DNA of 64,000 nt, taken from contig NZ_ACYY01000003.1 in NCBI RefSeq assembly GCF_000176015.1, forward strand, positions 151,987 to 215,986. The letters run 5' to 3'. A program made the translations under genes and the position numbers. How positions within the stretch are numbered: position 1 is the first letter of the stretch; every line of letters starts with the position of its first letter. This stretch comes from Rhodobacter ferrooxidans. Its GTDB lineage: Bacteria; Pseudomonadota; Alphaproteobacteria; Rhodobacterales; Rhodobacteraceae. The notes beneath the pieces are model-generated. The model did not search any database, was not told the origin of the DNA, and saw nothing but the letters and a program-made list of their open reading frames with translations. Below are positions 17,142 through 27,052 of this stretch, one piece after another.

Positions 17142-18141
17142 AGCGGATCCTCGGATCAAGAATGCCGTACAGGATATCGGCCACCAGGTTGAACAGCACG
17201 ATCAGCACCGCAAAGATGAAGGTCAGGGTCTGCACCATCGGCAGGTCGTTGGCATAGATCGCGGTGATCAGAAGCTGCCCCAACCCGTTCACCTTGAACA
17301 CCTGCTCGGTGATGATGGCGCCACCAAAGATCGTCGGGATCCCCAGGGCGATCACCGTCACCACCGGGATCAGCGAGTTGCGCAACACGTGTTTCAGCAC
17401 CACCACCCGCTCCGACAGGCCCTTGGCGCGGGCGGTGCGCACATAGTCCTGCGTCAGGTTTTCCAGCATCGAGGACCGCATGTAGCGGCTGATCTGGGCG
17501 GCGTTGTAAAGCCCCAGCACCGCCACCGGCATGGTCATCTGTTTCACCTGCTTGCCGAAACTGGCCCAGTCGGTGACTTTCAGCGTGGTGTCGTAAATCG
17601 ACGGGAACCAGTGCAGTTTCACCGAAAACACCACGATCAGCAGCACGCCGGTAAAGAAGGTCGGCACCGAAAACCCGATCATCGAGATGAAGGTGCCCAA
17701 CTGGTCGAACCAGCTATACTGCCGGTAGGCCGAATAGATGCCGATCGGCAGCGCGATCAGGATGCCCAGCAGGTAGGACATGCCGATCACCGTCAGGGTC
17801 TGCGGGATGCGTTGGGCGATCACGTCGGCCACCGGGCTGCGCGACTGCCAGGACAACTCGCGCAGCGAATCGCCGGCGAAGGTGGTGCCGAACAGCCCGT
17901 CAAAGACATGCAGCGGCTCGATCACGAAAAACTTGTGCAACCAGTTGATGTAACGAAAGAAAATCGGATCATTGGCCCCCAGCGCCTCGATCATCTTCAG
18001 CCGCACTTCCAAAGGCACGGTCAGGGGGATCTGGCTCATCGGGCTGCCCGGCGCCATGTCGAGCAGCAAAAAGATGATCAGACTGATGAACAGAAGCGTC
18101 GGAATCGCCAGCAGCAGCCGTCGGATGGTGAAGGTCAGCAT
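17134..18141 (-). CDS. peptide-type ABC transporter permease (DppB-like)
   Basis: A 335-residue permease. MLTFTIRRLLLAIPTLLFIS is the usual DppB first helix, then four to five more helices. RTARAKGLSERVVVLKHVLR is the EAA loop, and ILYGILDPRIRYD is the conserved C-terminus. Together with the DppC-like partner it forms the membrane channel. Start: ATG complementary to 18139-18141 with GAGGCGTCGCCC. It lies 99 bp after the binding-protein gene, within the same operon. Confidence 0.93.
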   Translation of the reverse strand: MLTFTIRRLLLAIPTLLFISLIIFLLLDMAPGSPMSQIPLTVPLEVRLKMIEALGANDPIFFRYINWLHKFFVIEPLHVFDGLFGTTFAGDSLRELSWQSRSPVADVIAQRIPQTLTVIGMSYLLGILIALPIGIYSAYRQYSWFDQLGTFISMIGFSVPTFFTGVLLIVVFSVKLHWFPSIYDTTLKVTDWASFGKQVKQMTMPVAVLGLYNAAQISRYMRSSMLENLTQDYVRTARAKGLSERVVVLKHVLRNSLIPVVTVIALGIPTIFGGAIITEQVFKVNGLGQLLITAIYANDLPMVQTLTFIFAVLIVLFNLVADILYGILDPRIRYD

Positions 18142-18240
18142 GGGCGACGCCTCGGTTCAGAAGTCGGGGGTTCAGTAGTCGGGGTGGGGGATGAAAAAGG
18201 AGCGCGCCGGGAACGAGACCCCGGCGCGCCGCTTGTCAGC

Positions 18241-19941
18241 TTACTTCACGCGATACCAGTCCGAGGTGTTCCACAGCTCGGAATCCCAGGCGTTCATCAC
18301 CACGCCGCCCAGGGTATTCGAGGCGGCCGAGGTGCGGCCACGATCGACCAGCGGGATCACGACAAAGCTGTCCTTGGTCAGCATGTCGTTCAACTGCCGG
18401 GCGATCTCGCCGCGTTTGGCCATCTCGCCGGTCTTGCCAAGCTCGGCCACCAGCGCGTCATAGGCCGGGTCGCAGAAGCGGTTGATGTTCTCGCCCTGCC
18501 ATTGGCTTTCCGGCTTCGGCGCCTTCTCGCAGGTGTATTGCGCGAGGTAGGGCTCCGGGTCGGTGCCGTCAAAGTTGTTGGCATACATCTCGACGTCGGC
18601 ATAGAACTTCTGGAAAGTGTCGGGCGAGCCGGGGTCGCCGCCAAAGAACACCGAGGCATCGACGTTCTTCAACTCGACCTCGATGCCGATCTCGTTCCAC
18701 CAGCCCTTGACCAGCGCCTGAAAGTCCTGCCGGACCGCGTTGGTCGAGGATTGGTAAAGCAGTTTCAGCTTCTTGCCGTCCTTTTCGCGGATGCCATCGG
18801 CGCCGGGCATCCAGCCGGCTTCTTCCAGCAGCTTCTTGGCGCCTTCGATGTCCTGGGTCAGGCAGCCGGTGTTATCCGAGGCGTAAAGCTCGGGCGCCGG
18901 CACCAGGTTGCAGGTGGCGCGGCCCGACGAGCCATAGCCGACCTCGACCAGCAGGTTGCGGTCGATGGCCATCGACAGCGCCTGCCGCACGCGGATATCC
19001 GACAGGATCGGGTGCGGATGGGCCGCGGTCGAGCGCATGCCTTCGGGCAGCGCCGGATCTGGGTCGGTCATGTTGATCTCGATCCGCTCGACCAGCGTGC
19101 CGAAGGCGGCAAATACCTTGCCCTTGCCCGCGGCTTCCATGCCTGCCAGCACCTCGGGGGCCAGTTGCGGGTTCCAGGCGTAATCGAACTCGCCGGTTTC
19201 CAGCACCGACCGCGCCGCCGCCTGCGCATCGCCGCCGCCCTTGAAGTTCACGGATGCAAACGCCGGTTTCGCCGGGTCGCGGTAGTTCGGGTTGGCCACC
19301 ATCTGCACGGTGTCATTGGTCTTGAACTCGGTCACCATGAACGGGCCGGTGCCGATCGGGCCAAAGTTGGCGGCGGTGCATTCCGGGGCTTTCGCGCCCA
19401 GACATTCAGCGAACTGCTTGGCCTGCAGCAGCGGCGAGGTGGCGCCGACGAAGGCCTGATAGGGGTTCGGCTTGGGGGCCGCAAAATTGACCTTGATGGT
19501 CAGATCGTCCGGCGCCTCGACCGAGGTCACGCCTTCATAGCGCGCGGCCTGCGCACAGCCGCCTTCGGGATGCGTGCAATACTGCCAGGTGAACACCGCA
19601 TCGGCCGAAGTGACCGGCGTGCCATCCGACCACAACAGGCCGGGGGTCAGCTTCCAGGTGATCGAGGTCAGGTCGGCAGACACCCCGCCGTTTTCGACCG
19701 TCGGCACTTCGGTCACCAGGCGCGGGATCACCTCGCCTTTTTCGTTGAACCCGGCCAACGGCTCCAGCACCATCGAGGCGGATTCGACATCCTTGGTGCC
19801 CGACGACAGGTAGGGGTTCAGGATCGACGGCGCCTGCCAGTAGATGATGTTCAACTGGCCATCCGCGCCACGTTCGGCAAAGGCGGCGGGGGCCATCGCG
19901 AAGGCGGCGGCTGCCCCCAGAAGGGCGGTCTTGAGTTTCAT
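18241..19941 (-). CDS. ABC transporter substrate-binding protein, family 5
   Basis: A periplasmic solute-binding protein of 566 residues with signal peptide [22 protein letters not shown]. The mature part has SBP_bac_5 features: an early [15 protein letters not shown], the central [20 protein letters not shown], and later [23 protein letters not shown]. These bind peptides, nickel, sugars or acylated amino acids and hand them to the permeases. Start: ATG complementary to 19939-19941 with AAGGAGTGAACGC, overlapping the preceding ATPase gene by 4 bp. The position of the binding protein third, after both ATPases, is less common than first. No lipobox, so it is presumably free in the periplasm. 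Confidence 0.93.
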   Translation of the reverse strand: MKLKTALLGAAAAFAMAPAAFAERGADGQLNIIYWQAPSILNPYLSSGTKDVESASMVLEPLAGFNEKGEVIPRLVTEVPTVENGGVSADLTSITWKLTPGLLWSDGTPVTSADAVFTWQYCTHPEGGCAQAARYEGVTSVEAPDDLTIKVNFAAPKPNPYQAFVGATSPLLQAKQFAECLGAKAPECTAANFGPIGTGPFMVTEFKTNDTVQMVANPNYRDPAKPAFASVNFKGGGDAQAAARSVLETGEFDYAWNPQLAPEVLAGMEAAGKGKVFAAFGTLVERIEINMTDPDPALPEGMRSTAAHPHPILSDIRVRQALSMAIDRNLLVEVGYGSSGRATCNLVPAPELYASDNTGCLTQDIEGAKKLLEEAGWMPGADGIREKDGKKLKLLYQSSTNAVRQDFQALVKGWWNEIGIEVELKNVDASVFFGGDPGSPDTFQKFYADVEMYANNFDGTDPEPYLAQYTCEKAPKPESQWQGENINRFCDPAYDALVAELGKTGEMAKRGEIARQLNDMLTKDSFVVIPLVDRGRTSAASNTLGGVVMNAWDSELWNTSDWYRVK

Positions 19942-20999
19942 GCGTTCACTCCTTGTTGTGTGGGCTCGGTTGCCTCGGTGCCGCCGGTTGATCCGGCGGG
20001 CTGGGCTTGTTGCGGTTGCACGAAGTGGCAGGCGACAAAGCGCAAGGGGGCCACTTCGATCAGATCGGGTTGCAGGCGGTGGCAGATGGCCTGCACCTGC
20101 GGGCAACGGGTGCTGAAATTGCACCCCTTGGGTGGATTGGCGGGCGAGGGCACATCGCCTTGCAGGATGATCCGCTGCCGCGCACCTTCGCGCGACGGGT
20201 CAGGCTCGGGTACCGCCGACAGCAGCGCAATGGCATAGGGGTGCAGCGGCTGGGCATAAAGCTCGTCGCGGGGGGAAAGTTCCGCAATCTGCCCCAGATA
20301 CATCACCGCCACCCGGTCAGCGATATGGCGCACCATCGAAAGGTCGTGGGAGATGAACAGGTAAGTCAGCCCCAGCCGGTCCTGCAACTCCTCCAGCAGG
20401 TTGACCACCTGCGCCTGGATCGACACATCCAGCGCCGCAATCGGCTCGTCGCAGACGATGAACTTGGGGTTCAGGGCCAAGGCGCGGGCAATGCCGATGC
20501 GCTGGCGCTGACCGCCCGAGAATTCATGCGGATAGCGGTTGGCGAAGTTGCGGTTCAGGCCGACCTGATCCATCAGTTGGTAAATCCGCGCCAGCTTTTC
20601 CGGGGCGGTCAGGCTGGTGTGTTCGTCCAGCGGCTCGCCGATGATGCCCGCAAGGGTCATCCGCGGGTTCAGGCTGGCCTGCGGGTCCTGGAACACCATC
20701 TGCATGGTCGGACGCTTCTGCCGCAACGCCTCGGGCGACAGCTTCGCCACATCGTCGCCGTCGATCACCACCGAGCCGCCGGTGAGTTCGTAAAGCCGCA
20801 GCAGCGCCCGACCGACCGTGGATTTGCCACAGCCGGATTCGCCCACCAGACCAAGGGTTTCGCCCTCGAAGATGTCAAAACTGACCCCGTCCACCGCCTT
20901 CACGTCGCCGGTATGACGGCGCAGCAAGCCGGAATAGATCGGGAAATACATCTTCAGGTCGCGCACCTCGACCAGCTTGCGGCGGCCAGCGTCAAGCAT
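19938..20999 (-). CDS. peptide-type ABC transporter ATPase (DppF-like)
   Basis: A 353-residue ATPase. [17 protein letters not shown] is Walker [20 protein letters not shown] the signature, [13 protein letters not shown]alker B, and [20 protein letters not shown] the H-loop. The [16 protein letters not shown] and CNFSTRCP parts are the C-terminal oligopeptide-transporter domain. Start: ATG complementary to 20997-20999 with GGAGGCTACCG; the open frame continues upstream inside the other ATPase gene but this is only overlap. It overlaps DppD by 8 bp. Confidence 0.94.
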   Translation of the reverse strand: MLDAGRRKLVEVRDLKMYFPIYSGLLRRHTGDVKAVDGVSFDIFEGETLGLVGESGCGKSTVGRALLRLYELTGGSVVIDGDDVAKLSPEALRQKRPTMQMVFQDPQASLNPRMTLAGIIGEPLDEHTSLTAPEKLARIYQLMDQVGLNRNFANRYPHEFSGGQRQRIGIARALALNPKFIVCDEPIAALDVSIQAQVVNLLEELQDRLGLTYLFISHDLSMVRHIADRVAVMYLGQIAELSPRDELYAQPLHPYAIALLSAVPEPDPSREGARQRIILQGDVPSPANPPKGCNFSTRCPQVQAICHRLQPDLIEVAPLRFVACHFVQPQQAQPAGSTGGTEATEPTQQGVNA

Positions 21000-22002
21000 C
21001 GGTAGCCTCCGGGTCCCAGTGGCAGGCGACGTCATGGCCATAACCGACCCGCCCGGCGCCGATGGCCCGGCGCTGCGGGTTCTCGGCATGGCAACGGGCG
21101 AAGGCATGGGCGCAGCGGGCGCGGAACGGGCAGGCGGTAGGGGCACCGGCCAGGATCGGCGGCTGGCCGTCGATCACCTGCAACCGCGCCTCGCGCACGC
21201 CGGAGACCTTGGGAATGGTTTTCAACAGCGCCCGCGTATAGGGGTGGCGCGGGTCGGCGAACAGATCCTTCACCGGCGCCTGTTCGACCACCTGACCGCC
21301 ATACATCACCATCACCCGGTCGGCGATCCCGGCAATCACCCCCAGATCATGCGTGATCCAGACAATTGCCATGCCCAGCTTGTGGCGAAGTTCCTTTACC
21401 AATTCAATGATTTGCGCCTGAATCGTCACGTCAAGCGCTGTGGTGGGTTCATCCGCGATCAGCACTTCGGGGTCGCAGGCAAGGGCAATGGCAATCATCA
21501 CCCGCTGCCGCATGCCGCCGGAAAACTGGTGCGGATAGCTGCGCAGCCGGTTGCGGGCGTCGGGGATGCCGACCAGTTCCAGCAGTTCCACCGCCCGCGC
21601 CTCGGCCTGCGCCTTGTTCAGCCCCATGTGGGCGCGCAACGGCTCGATGATCTGGTTGCCGACGGTGAATACCGGGTTCAGGCTGGTCATCGGGTCTTGA
21701 AACACGAAACCGATCCGGGCGCCGCGCACGCGGCGCAGTTCCTCGGGCGACACCTTCAGGATATCCACGCCGCCCAGCAGCACCTGGCCTTCCCGCACAT
21801 CGGCGGGGGGCGAGGGCAACAGGCCGATCAGCGACATCATGGTGACCGATTTGCCAGAGCCGCTTTCGCCCACCACACCCAGAAGCTCGCCCGGCATCAG
21901 GTGAAAGCTGACCGCATTGACGGCATGAACTTCGCCGCCGCGGGTGCGGAAAACGGTCTTCAGACCCCTGACATCAAGGACGGGCATTGCCCCATCGGGC
22001 AT
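20992..22002 (-). CDS. peptide-type ABC transporter ATPase (DppD-like)
   Basis: A 336-residue ATPase and first gene of the importer operon. [17 protein letters not shown] is Walker [20 protein letters not shown] the signature, [17 protein letters not shown]alker B, and [20 protein letters not shown] the H-loop. [14 protein letters not shown] is the cysteine-containing C-terminal oligopeptide-transporter segment. Start: ATG complementary to 22000-22002 preceded by GGGGAGTATCCT. It diverges from the argE-like gene at 22220 across a 217-bp shared control region. Confidence 0.94.
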   Translation of the reverse strand: MPDGAMPVLDVRGLKTVFRTRGGEVHAVNAVSFHLMPGELLGVVGESGSGKSVTMMSLIGLLPSPPADVREGQVLLGGVDILKVSPEELRRVRGARIGFVFQDPMTSLNPVFTVGNQIIEPLRAHMGLNKAQAEARAVELLELVGIPDARNRLRSYPHQFSGGMRQRVMIAIALACDPEVLIADEPTTALDVTIQAQIIELVKELRHKLGMAIVWITHDLGVIAGIADRVMVMYGGQVVEQAPVKDLFADPRHPYTRALLKTIPKVSGVREARLQVIDGQPPILAGAPTACPFRARCAHAFARCHAENPQRRAIGAGRVGYGHDVACHWDPEATDA

Positions 22003-22219
22003 AGGATACTCCCCAGGTCTTTGTTTTTCTTTGTTATTTGCCAGGCATGTCGTTGCACGACCCGGAATTTTACCGAGTGTTAGACATTTTTCGCCGCCCC
22101 GCAAGGCGGTTTTGCGCAAGCCGTGGCTTTGGCAGTTTCTTCCCCGACGTCACGCTGGCTGGCCTTGACCCTGCCACCGCCAAAGCGTCAACCTGCGGCA
22201 TCGTTGAAGGAGCCTGCCA
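22003..22219. promoter_or_regulatory. divergent control region between importer and deacylase operons
   Basis: The 217-bp gap is AT-rich at 22015-22095. It holds GTCGT-TGC-ACGAC (22049-22061), a short interrupted palindrome that could be an operator for a regulator of both directions. It also holds a small hairpin CCGCC/GGCGG (22094-22109) followed by TTTT. Neither promoter could be assigned with confidence. Confidence 0.4.
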
Positions 22220-23383
22220 ATGCCGATGCTGCTGACCCCGCGCCAGATCCTGGACCGTCTGGTGGCCTTCCCCACCGTCAGCCGCGACAGCAATCTGGCG
22301 CTGATAGGTTGGGTGGAAGACTATCTGGCCAGCCACGGCGTGGCGGCGCAGCGGGTATGGAACACGGAAAGAACCAAGGCCGCCGTTTACGCGAATATCG
22401 GCCCGCAAGTGACTGGCGGCGTTGTGCTTTCCGGCCACTCCGATGTGGTGCCGGTGGACGGGCAAAGCTGGACCACCGACCCCTGGAGCGTGGTCGAACG
22501 CGACGGGCGGCTCTATGGTCGCGGCACTTGCGACATGAAGGGTTTCGTGGCGCTGGCCCTGGCGGCAGTGCCCTTGGCGCTGGCCGCGGGGGTGAAGCGG
22601 CCGTTGCAGATTGCCATCAGCTATGACGAGGAGGTGGGTTGCACCGGCGCACCGGCGATGATCGCGGAAATGGCGCAGGTGTTGCCGCGGGCCTCGGCGG
22701 TGCTGGTGGGCGAGCCGTCGATGCTGCGAATGGTCAACGGCCACAAGGGTGGCACCAAGTTTTCCTGCCACGTCAAGGGCTTCGAGGTTCATTCTTCCAT
22801 CATGCATGAAGGCGTCAACGCGATCATGGTGGCGGCGCGGCTGATCGACTGGGCCAACCGGATGAACGCCGAAAACCGCGCCCGACCGGCCTCGCCGCTG
22901 GCCGCACTGTTCAACCCGCCCTGGACGACGGTGCATGTCGGCGTGATCCATGGCGGCACGGCGCATAACATCACTGCGGGCGACTGCTGGTTCGGCCTCG
23001 ATTTCCGCGTGGTGCCGGGCGAGCGGCTGGAGGACTGGGTCGCGGCCTTCCGGGCCGAGGTTGACAGGATAGAAAAAGAAATCAAGGCAATACGCCCCGA
23101 AGCTGCCATTTCACTTGAACAGGATTTCGTGCTGCCGCCGTTGCAGCCCGAAACCGATGGTGCCGCCGAAGCGCTGGTGCGGCGGCTGACCGGCGACAAT
23201 AGCACTTCGGTGGTCAGCTATGGCACCGAGGCCGGGCAGTTTCAGGCGGCGGGCTATTCGGCGGTGGTCTGCGGCCCCGGCGACATTGCGCAGGCGCATC
23301 AACCGGATGAATATCTGGAGCTGGCGCAGTTCGAGGCCGGATGGGTGCTGATGCAGCGTTTGGTGGCGGAGTTGGCGGCATGA
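22220..23383 (+). CDS. argE: acetylornithine deacetylase (ArgE-like)
   Basis: An M20A metallohydrolase of 387 residues. LSGHSDVVPVDGQSW carries the first metal ligand and catalytic aspartate, YGRGTCDMKGFVAL the bridging aspartate, ISYDEEVGCTGAPAM the catalytic glutamate, and VGEPSMLRMVNGHKG the next part. The C-terminal GPGDIAQAHQPDEYLEL is the ArgE/DapE ending. It removes acetyl from N-acetylornithine or related N-acyl amino acids in the cytosol. Start: ATG at 22220 after GAAGGAGCCTGCCA. The oxidoreductase gene overlaps it by 4 bp (ATGA). The location next to an importer and an oxidase suggests catabolic deacylation rather than arginine synthesis; the name argE is thus by homology. Confidence 0.85.
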   Translation: MPMLLTPRQILDRLVAFPTVSRDSNLALIGWVEDYLASHGVAAQRVWNTERTKAAVYANIGPQVTGGVVLSGHSDVVPVDGQSWTTDPWSVVERDGRLYGRGTCDMKGFVALALAAVPLALAAGVKRPLQIAISYDEEVGCTGAPAMIAEMAQVLPRASAVLVGEPSMLRMVNGHKGGTKFSCHVKGFEVHSSIMHEGVNAIMVAARLIDWANRMNAENRARPASPLAALFNPPWTTVHVGVIHGGTAHNITAGDCWFGLDFRVVPGERLEDWVAAFRAEVDRIEKEIKAIRPEAAISLEQDFVLPPLQPETDGAAEALVRRLTGDNSTSVVSYGTEAGQFQAAGYSAVVCGPGDIAQAHQPDEYLELAQFEAGWVLMQRLVAELAA

Positions 23384-24726
23384 CGGCGTTTCCGATCTCC
23401 GAATCCAGCCCGGTGCAATTTCCCGGCCCGATCCCCGCCGCCTGCGACGTGGTGGTGATCGGCGGCGGCGTGATCGGGGTGATGACCGCCTGGCATCTGG
23501 CTGAACGCGGCTTGCGGGTCACGCTGTGCGAAAAGGGCCGGATCGCGGGCGAGCAAAGCAGCCGCAACTGGGGCTGGATCCGCCAGCAGGGCCGCGATCT
23601 GGACGAATTGCCGATCATGGTGGAAAGCCTGCGGCACTGGAAGAACCTCGCGCAACAGTTTGGCGAGGCTTTGGGATTCCGTCAGGAAGGCGTGATGTAT
23701 CTGGCCCGCACCGAGGCCGAGATGGCGGGCTACGAGGCCTGGCTGACCCATGCAAGCGCGCATGGGCTGGACACCGAGCTGCTCAGCCGCGGGGCGGTGG
23801 ACGACCGGATTCAAGGGGCGCAGGCGGATTGGAAAGGCGGGCTATTCACGCCGTCCGACGCGCGGGCCGAGCCTTGGACGGCGGTGCCTTTGCTGGCCCA
23901 GGGTGCTGCGGCGCGTGGCGCGGTGATCGTGGAAGCCTGCGCTGTGCGCGGGCTTGATCTGGCGGCGGGCAAGGTGGCGGGGGTGATCACCGAACAGGGC
24001 CGGATCGCCTGCGATCAGGTGGTGCTGGCGGGTGGCGCCTGGTCGTCGCTGTTTACCCGGGCGCATGGCGTGGCGATCCCGCAACTGTCGGTGCTGGCCT
24101 CGGTTGCCGCTTCCGAACCGATGCCCGAGGTGTTTGCGGGCAATGCCGTGGACAGCGAATTTGCCTTCCGCAGGCGGGCGGACGGTGGCTACAGCCTGGC
24201 GCCGGGGGCCGAGCATGACTTCTTCCTCGGCCCCGACGCCTTCCGCAACTTCGCCGCCTATCTGCCGGTTCTGAAACAGGATTTCCGTTCCACGCATTTC
24301 CAACTTGCTGCCCCGAAAGCCTATCCCGACGCCTGGGGCACGCCCCGGCGCTGGAGCATGGACCGCCCCGGTCCGTTCGAGGCGATAAGGGTGCTGAACC
24401 CCGCGCCGAACATGGGCGTCATCGGTCGGGTGCAGGACGAATTCGCCCGCGCCTTCCCGCATCTGGGGCGGCCAAGGCTGAAATCGGTCTGGGCCGGGAT
24501 GATCGACACCATGCCCGATGTGGTGCCGGTGATCGACCGGGTGGCGGCTCTACCGGGCCTGACCCTGGCTACGGGCATGAGCGGCCATGGCTTCGGCATC
24601 GGCCCCGGGCTGGGCCGGGTGGTGGCCGATCTGGTGGCGGGGCAGCCCTTGGGCCACGACATCCGCCGCTTCCGGCTTTCGCGTTTTACCGACGGGTCGA
24701 AAATCGCGCCGGGGCCGGGGTTGTAG
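23380..24726 (+). CDS. FAD-dependent amino-acid oxidase-like oxidoreductase
   Basis: A DAO-family flavoprotein of 448 residues. DVVVIGGGVIGVMTAWHLAERG is the FAD-binding loop and SSRNWGWIRQQGRD a motif of the glycine-oxidase/DadA-like group. VVLAGGAWSSLFTRAHG is the middle DAO motif, and ATGMSGHGFGIGPGLGRVVADL the C-terminal flavin-contact motif. It presumably oxidises a D- or secondary amino acid released by the deacylases. Start: ATG at 23380 overlapping the argE-like stop by 4 bp, so translation is coupled. The substrate is unknown; sarcosine-, glycine- and D-amino-acid oxidase-like are all possible. Confidence 0.87.
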   Translation: MTAFPISESSPVQFPGPIPAACDVVVIGGGVIGVMTAWHLAERGLRVTLCEKGRIAGEQSSRNWGWIRQQGRDLDELPIMVESLRHWKNLAQQFGEALGFRQEGVMYLARTEAEMAGYEAWLTHASAHGLDTELLSRGAVDDRIQGAQADWKGGLFTPSDARAEPWTAVPLLAQGAAARGAVIVEACAVRGLDLAAGKVAGVITEQGRIACDQVVLAGGAWSSLFTRAHGVAIPQLSVLASVAASEPMPEVFAGNAVDSEFAFRRRADGGYSLAPGAEHDFFLGPDAFRNFAAYLPVLKQDFRSTHFQLAAPKAYPDAWGTPRRWSMDRPGPFEAIRVLNPAPNMGVIGRVQDEFARAFPHLGRPRLKSVWAGMIDTMPDVVPVIDRVAALPGLTLATGMSGHGFGIGPGLGRVVADLVAGQPLGHDIRRFRLSRFTDGSKIAPGPGL

Positions 24727-24781
24727 GCTTGCGGGCGGCGGGCGATTGGCGGAAGCTGGGGCAAACAAACCGGAGTCTGAG

Positions 24782-25948
24782 ATGCCTGTAAAGAACCGCT
24801 TTGCCGAACTCTTGCCCGAAATCACCGGCTGGCGCCGCGATTTCCACGAAAACCCGGAGCTGCTGTTCGAGGTGCATCGCACCGCCGCCAAGGTGGCGGA
24901 CCTCTTGCGGCAATTCGGCTGCGATCAGGTGGTCGAGGGCATCGGCCGCACCGGTGTTGTGGCGGTGATCAAGGGCAAGACCGATACTTCGGGCCGGGTG
25001 GTGGGCCTGCGCGCCGACATGGACGCGCTACCGATCATCGAGGCGACCGGGGCGGCTTACGCCAGCAAGACCCCCGGCAAGATGCATGCCTGCGGCCATG
25101 ACGGCCATACTGCGATGCTGCTCGGGGCGGCGAAATATCTTGCGGAAACAAGGCAGTTCGACGGCACCGCCGTGCTGATCTTCCAGCCCGCCGAAGAGGG
25201 CGGTGGCGGCGGCCGCGAAATGTGCGCCGAAGGCATGATGGACCGTTTCGGTATTCAGGAAGTTTACGGCATGCACAACATGCCCGGCATCCCGGTCGGC
25301 CATTTCGCCATCCGCCCCGGTGCCATGATGGCGGCGGCGGACCAGTTCGAGATCACGGTGACCGGCAAGGGTGGCCATGCCGCCAAGCCGCATGACTGCA
25401 TCGACACCACGGTGGTGGCGGCGCATATCGTGGTGGCCTTGCAGACCATCGCCTCGCGCGGGGTGGACCCGCTGAAACAGGTGGTGGTGTCGGTCTGCAC
25501 CTTTGCCACCGACAGCCCGGCGCATAACGTCATCCCGCAGGTGGTGGTGATGAAGGGCACGGTGCGCACCATGGACCCGGGCGTGCAGGACTATGTGGAA
25601 CGCCGGGTGGTCGAGGTCGCGACCGGCATCGCCGCCAGCCTTGGGGCCAGCGCCAACGTCGCCTATCAGCGCGGCTATCCGGTGACGGTGAACGCCATCG
25701 AAAACACCCGCTTTGCTGCCGAGGTTGCCAAGGCGGTCTCGGGGCAGGTGGATACCGATACAGCGCCGCTGATGGGGGCCGAGGATTTCAGCTTCATGCT
25801 GAATGAACGCCCCGGGGCCTATATCTTCCTTGGCAATGGCGACACCGCGATGGTGCACCACCCGGCCTATGATTTCGACGACAACGCCATTCCGTTCGGG
25901 TCAAGCTGGTATGCCGGGATGGTGGAAAGCCGGATGCCTGCCGCTTAA
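24782..25948 (+). CDS. M20 family amidohydrolase (hippurate hydrolase-like), second copy
   Basis: A 388-residue paralogue of the enzyme at 674. It shares ITGWRRDFHENPELLFE, ALPIIEATGAAYASKTPGKM, HACGHDGHTAMLLGAAKYL, FQPAEEGGGGG, VTGKGGHAAKPHDC and HHPAYDFDDNAIPFG. The Cys/His, Glu-Glu and final His metal-ligand sites are all present. It hydrolyses the amide bond of an N-acyl amino acid. The ATG at 24782 has GGAGTCTGAG before it. It lies 55 bp behind the oxidoreductase gene, in the same direction, so the three genes probably form an operon divergent from the importer. The 3' end overlaps the convergent HPP-family gene by 4 bp. Confidence 0.92.
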   Translation: MPVKNRFAELLPEITGWRRDFHENPELLFEVHRTAAKVADLLRQFGCDQVVEGIGRTGVVAVIKGKTDTSGRVVGLRADMDALPIIEATGAAYASKTPGKMHACGHDGHTAMLLGAAKYLAETRQFDGTAVLIFQPAEEGGGGGREMCAEGMMDRFGIQEVYGMHNMPGIPVGHFAIRPGAMMAAADQFEITVTGKGGHAAKPHDCIDTTVVAAHIVVALQTIASRGVDPLKQVVVSVCTFATDSPAHNVIPQVVVMKGTVRTMDPGVQDYVERRVVEVATGIAASLGASANVAYQRGYPVTVNAIENTRFAAEVAKAVSGQVDTDTAPLMGAEDFSFMLNERPGAYIFLGNGDTAMVHHPAYDFDDNAIPFGSSWYAGMVESRMPAA

Positions 25949-27048
25949 TCCGTCAACGTGCCACCCAGCCCCTGCCGCGCCAGCACGGCGATCAGGTCGG
26001 ACCGGGTGATCAGCCCGGCCAGACGGCCCGCCTCGACCACCGGGGCGGCCTGCTGGCCGGAATCGGCCAACTGCCGGATCAGCGTCGCCACCGGCGCCAG
26101 TGGCGACACCGGCTGCACGTCGGTGGACATGTGCAGGCGCACCGGGTCCGCAGGGTCGGCGGGCGGGATCACGTCGATCAGCGACAGCATGCCCAGCAGC
26201 ACGGCGTCGCCTGTTACCGGCAGGGTTTTCAGCCCGTGCTGGCGGAACAGCGCCGCCGCCTGCCGCAGCGAGGCGTCCGCCCCCACGGTGATCAGATCGC
26301 GCGACATCACCGCGCCGCAGGTCAGCCCGCCCAGCCGTTGGGTCGCGGCATCGGCCTCGGCGGCGACCAGCAGGCGGCTGAAATCCTCGACCCCGATGTT
26401 GGCGCCCAGGTTCATCTGCGCCAGCAGGGTTTCCAGATGGTCGGGCGGCGGCAGCAGGCGGCGCTCGGGGGCGGCGTCGGCGGTGGCATGCGGGCTGGTG
26501 GCGGGGGGCAGGCGGAACGGATAGACCCGGCCGGTCGCGTGGTTCCAGGCCACGGCAAAGCCGATCAGCAGGGCGGTGTCCAGCGCCACCGGCACCAGCG
26601 CAAAGCCAAGGCCAAGCTGCAAGGTGAAGGGCGCGTTCAGCACCGCCAGCAAGGCCACGGCGCCGGCGGGCGGGTGCATGGCGCGGCTCAGGGCCATCGC
26701 CAGCACCGAAAGCCCCACCGCCAGCCCGGCGGCCAGCGGCACCGGCAGGGCCAGATGCACCACGCCTGCGCCGATCAGCCCGGCCAGCGTGTTGCCGACC
26801 AGCGCCGACCACGGCTGCGCCAGCGGGCTGTTGGGCACCGCGATCAGCAGAAACGCCGTGGCGCCCAGCGGGGCGATCAGCACGAAGCCGCCGGGGTCAT
26901 GCGGATAGGCCCAAAGCAGCAGCCCGCCGCAGAACACCAGGGCCAGGCCACAGCCGATCGCCGCCCGCACCGCCTCGCGCGGGGCAGGGCGCGACATCGC
27001 GGGGGCCAGGTGGCTGAAAAAGCTGGAAAGCCGTCCGGCTGGGGTCAC
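25945..27048 (-). CDS. HPP family membrane protein with CBS domains
   Basis: A 367-residue protein. The N-terminal half has four to five hydrophobic helices and the HPP-family hallmark SRAMHPPAGAVALLAV near residue 125. After a Pro/Ala linker the C-terminal half contains two CBS repeats (AVMSRDLITVGADASLRQAA, and VQPVSPLAPVATLIRQLADS ending LAGLITRSDLIAVLAR). CBS pairs usually sense adenosine nucleotides. HPP proteins are thought to be transporters (nitrite in plastids), so this may be a nucleotide-gated channel or carrier; that is inference. The start is a GTG complementary to 27046-27048, 4 bp after moaA; ATG at 26997 is an alternative. Probably co-transcribed with moaA. Confidence 0.8.
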   Translation of the reverse strand: MTPAGRLSSFFSHLAPAMSRPAPREAVRAAIGCGLALVFCGGLLLWAYPHDPGGFVLIAPLGATAFLLIAVPNSPLAQPWSALVGNTLAGLIGAGVVHLALPVPLAAGLAVGLSVLAMALSRAMHPPAGAVALLAVLNAPFTLQLGLGFALVPVALDTALLIGFAVAWNHATGRVYPFRLPPATSPHATADAAPERRLLPPPDHLETLLAQMNLGANIGVEDFSRLLVAAEADAATQRLGGLTCGAVMSRDLITVGADASLRQAAALFRQHGLKTLPVTGDAVLLGMLSLIDVIPPADPADPVRLHMSTDVQPVSPLAPVATLIRQLADSGQQAAPVVEAGRLAGLITRSDLIAVLARQGLGGTLTD

Positions 27049-27052
27049 CGGG

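Noticed and set aside
16924..20238. Plus-strand open frame of about 1100 codons opposite the ABC importer genes
   Set aside because: It lies antisense to three well-defined genes, its translation is rich in His/Arg/Gln with no domain, and it arises from the GC-rich third positions of the real genes.
22094..22114. Intrinsic terminator in the dppD-argE divergent region
   Set aside because: The hairpin has only five pairs and lies upstream of both divergent genes, so there is no transcript for it to end unless leaders are very long; noted only as part of the control region.
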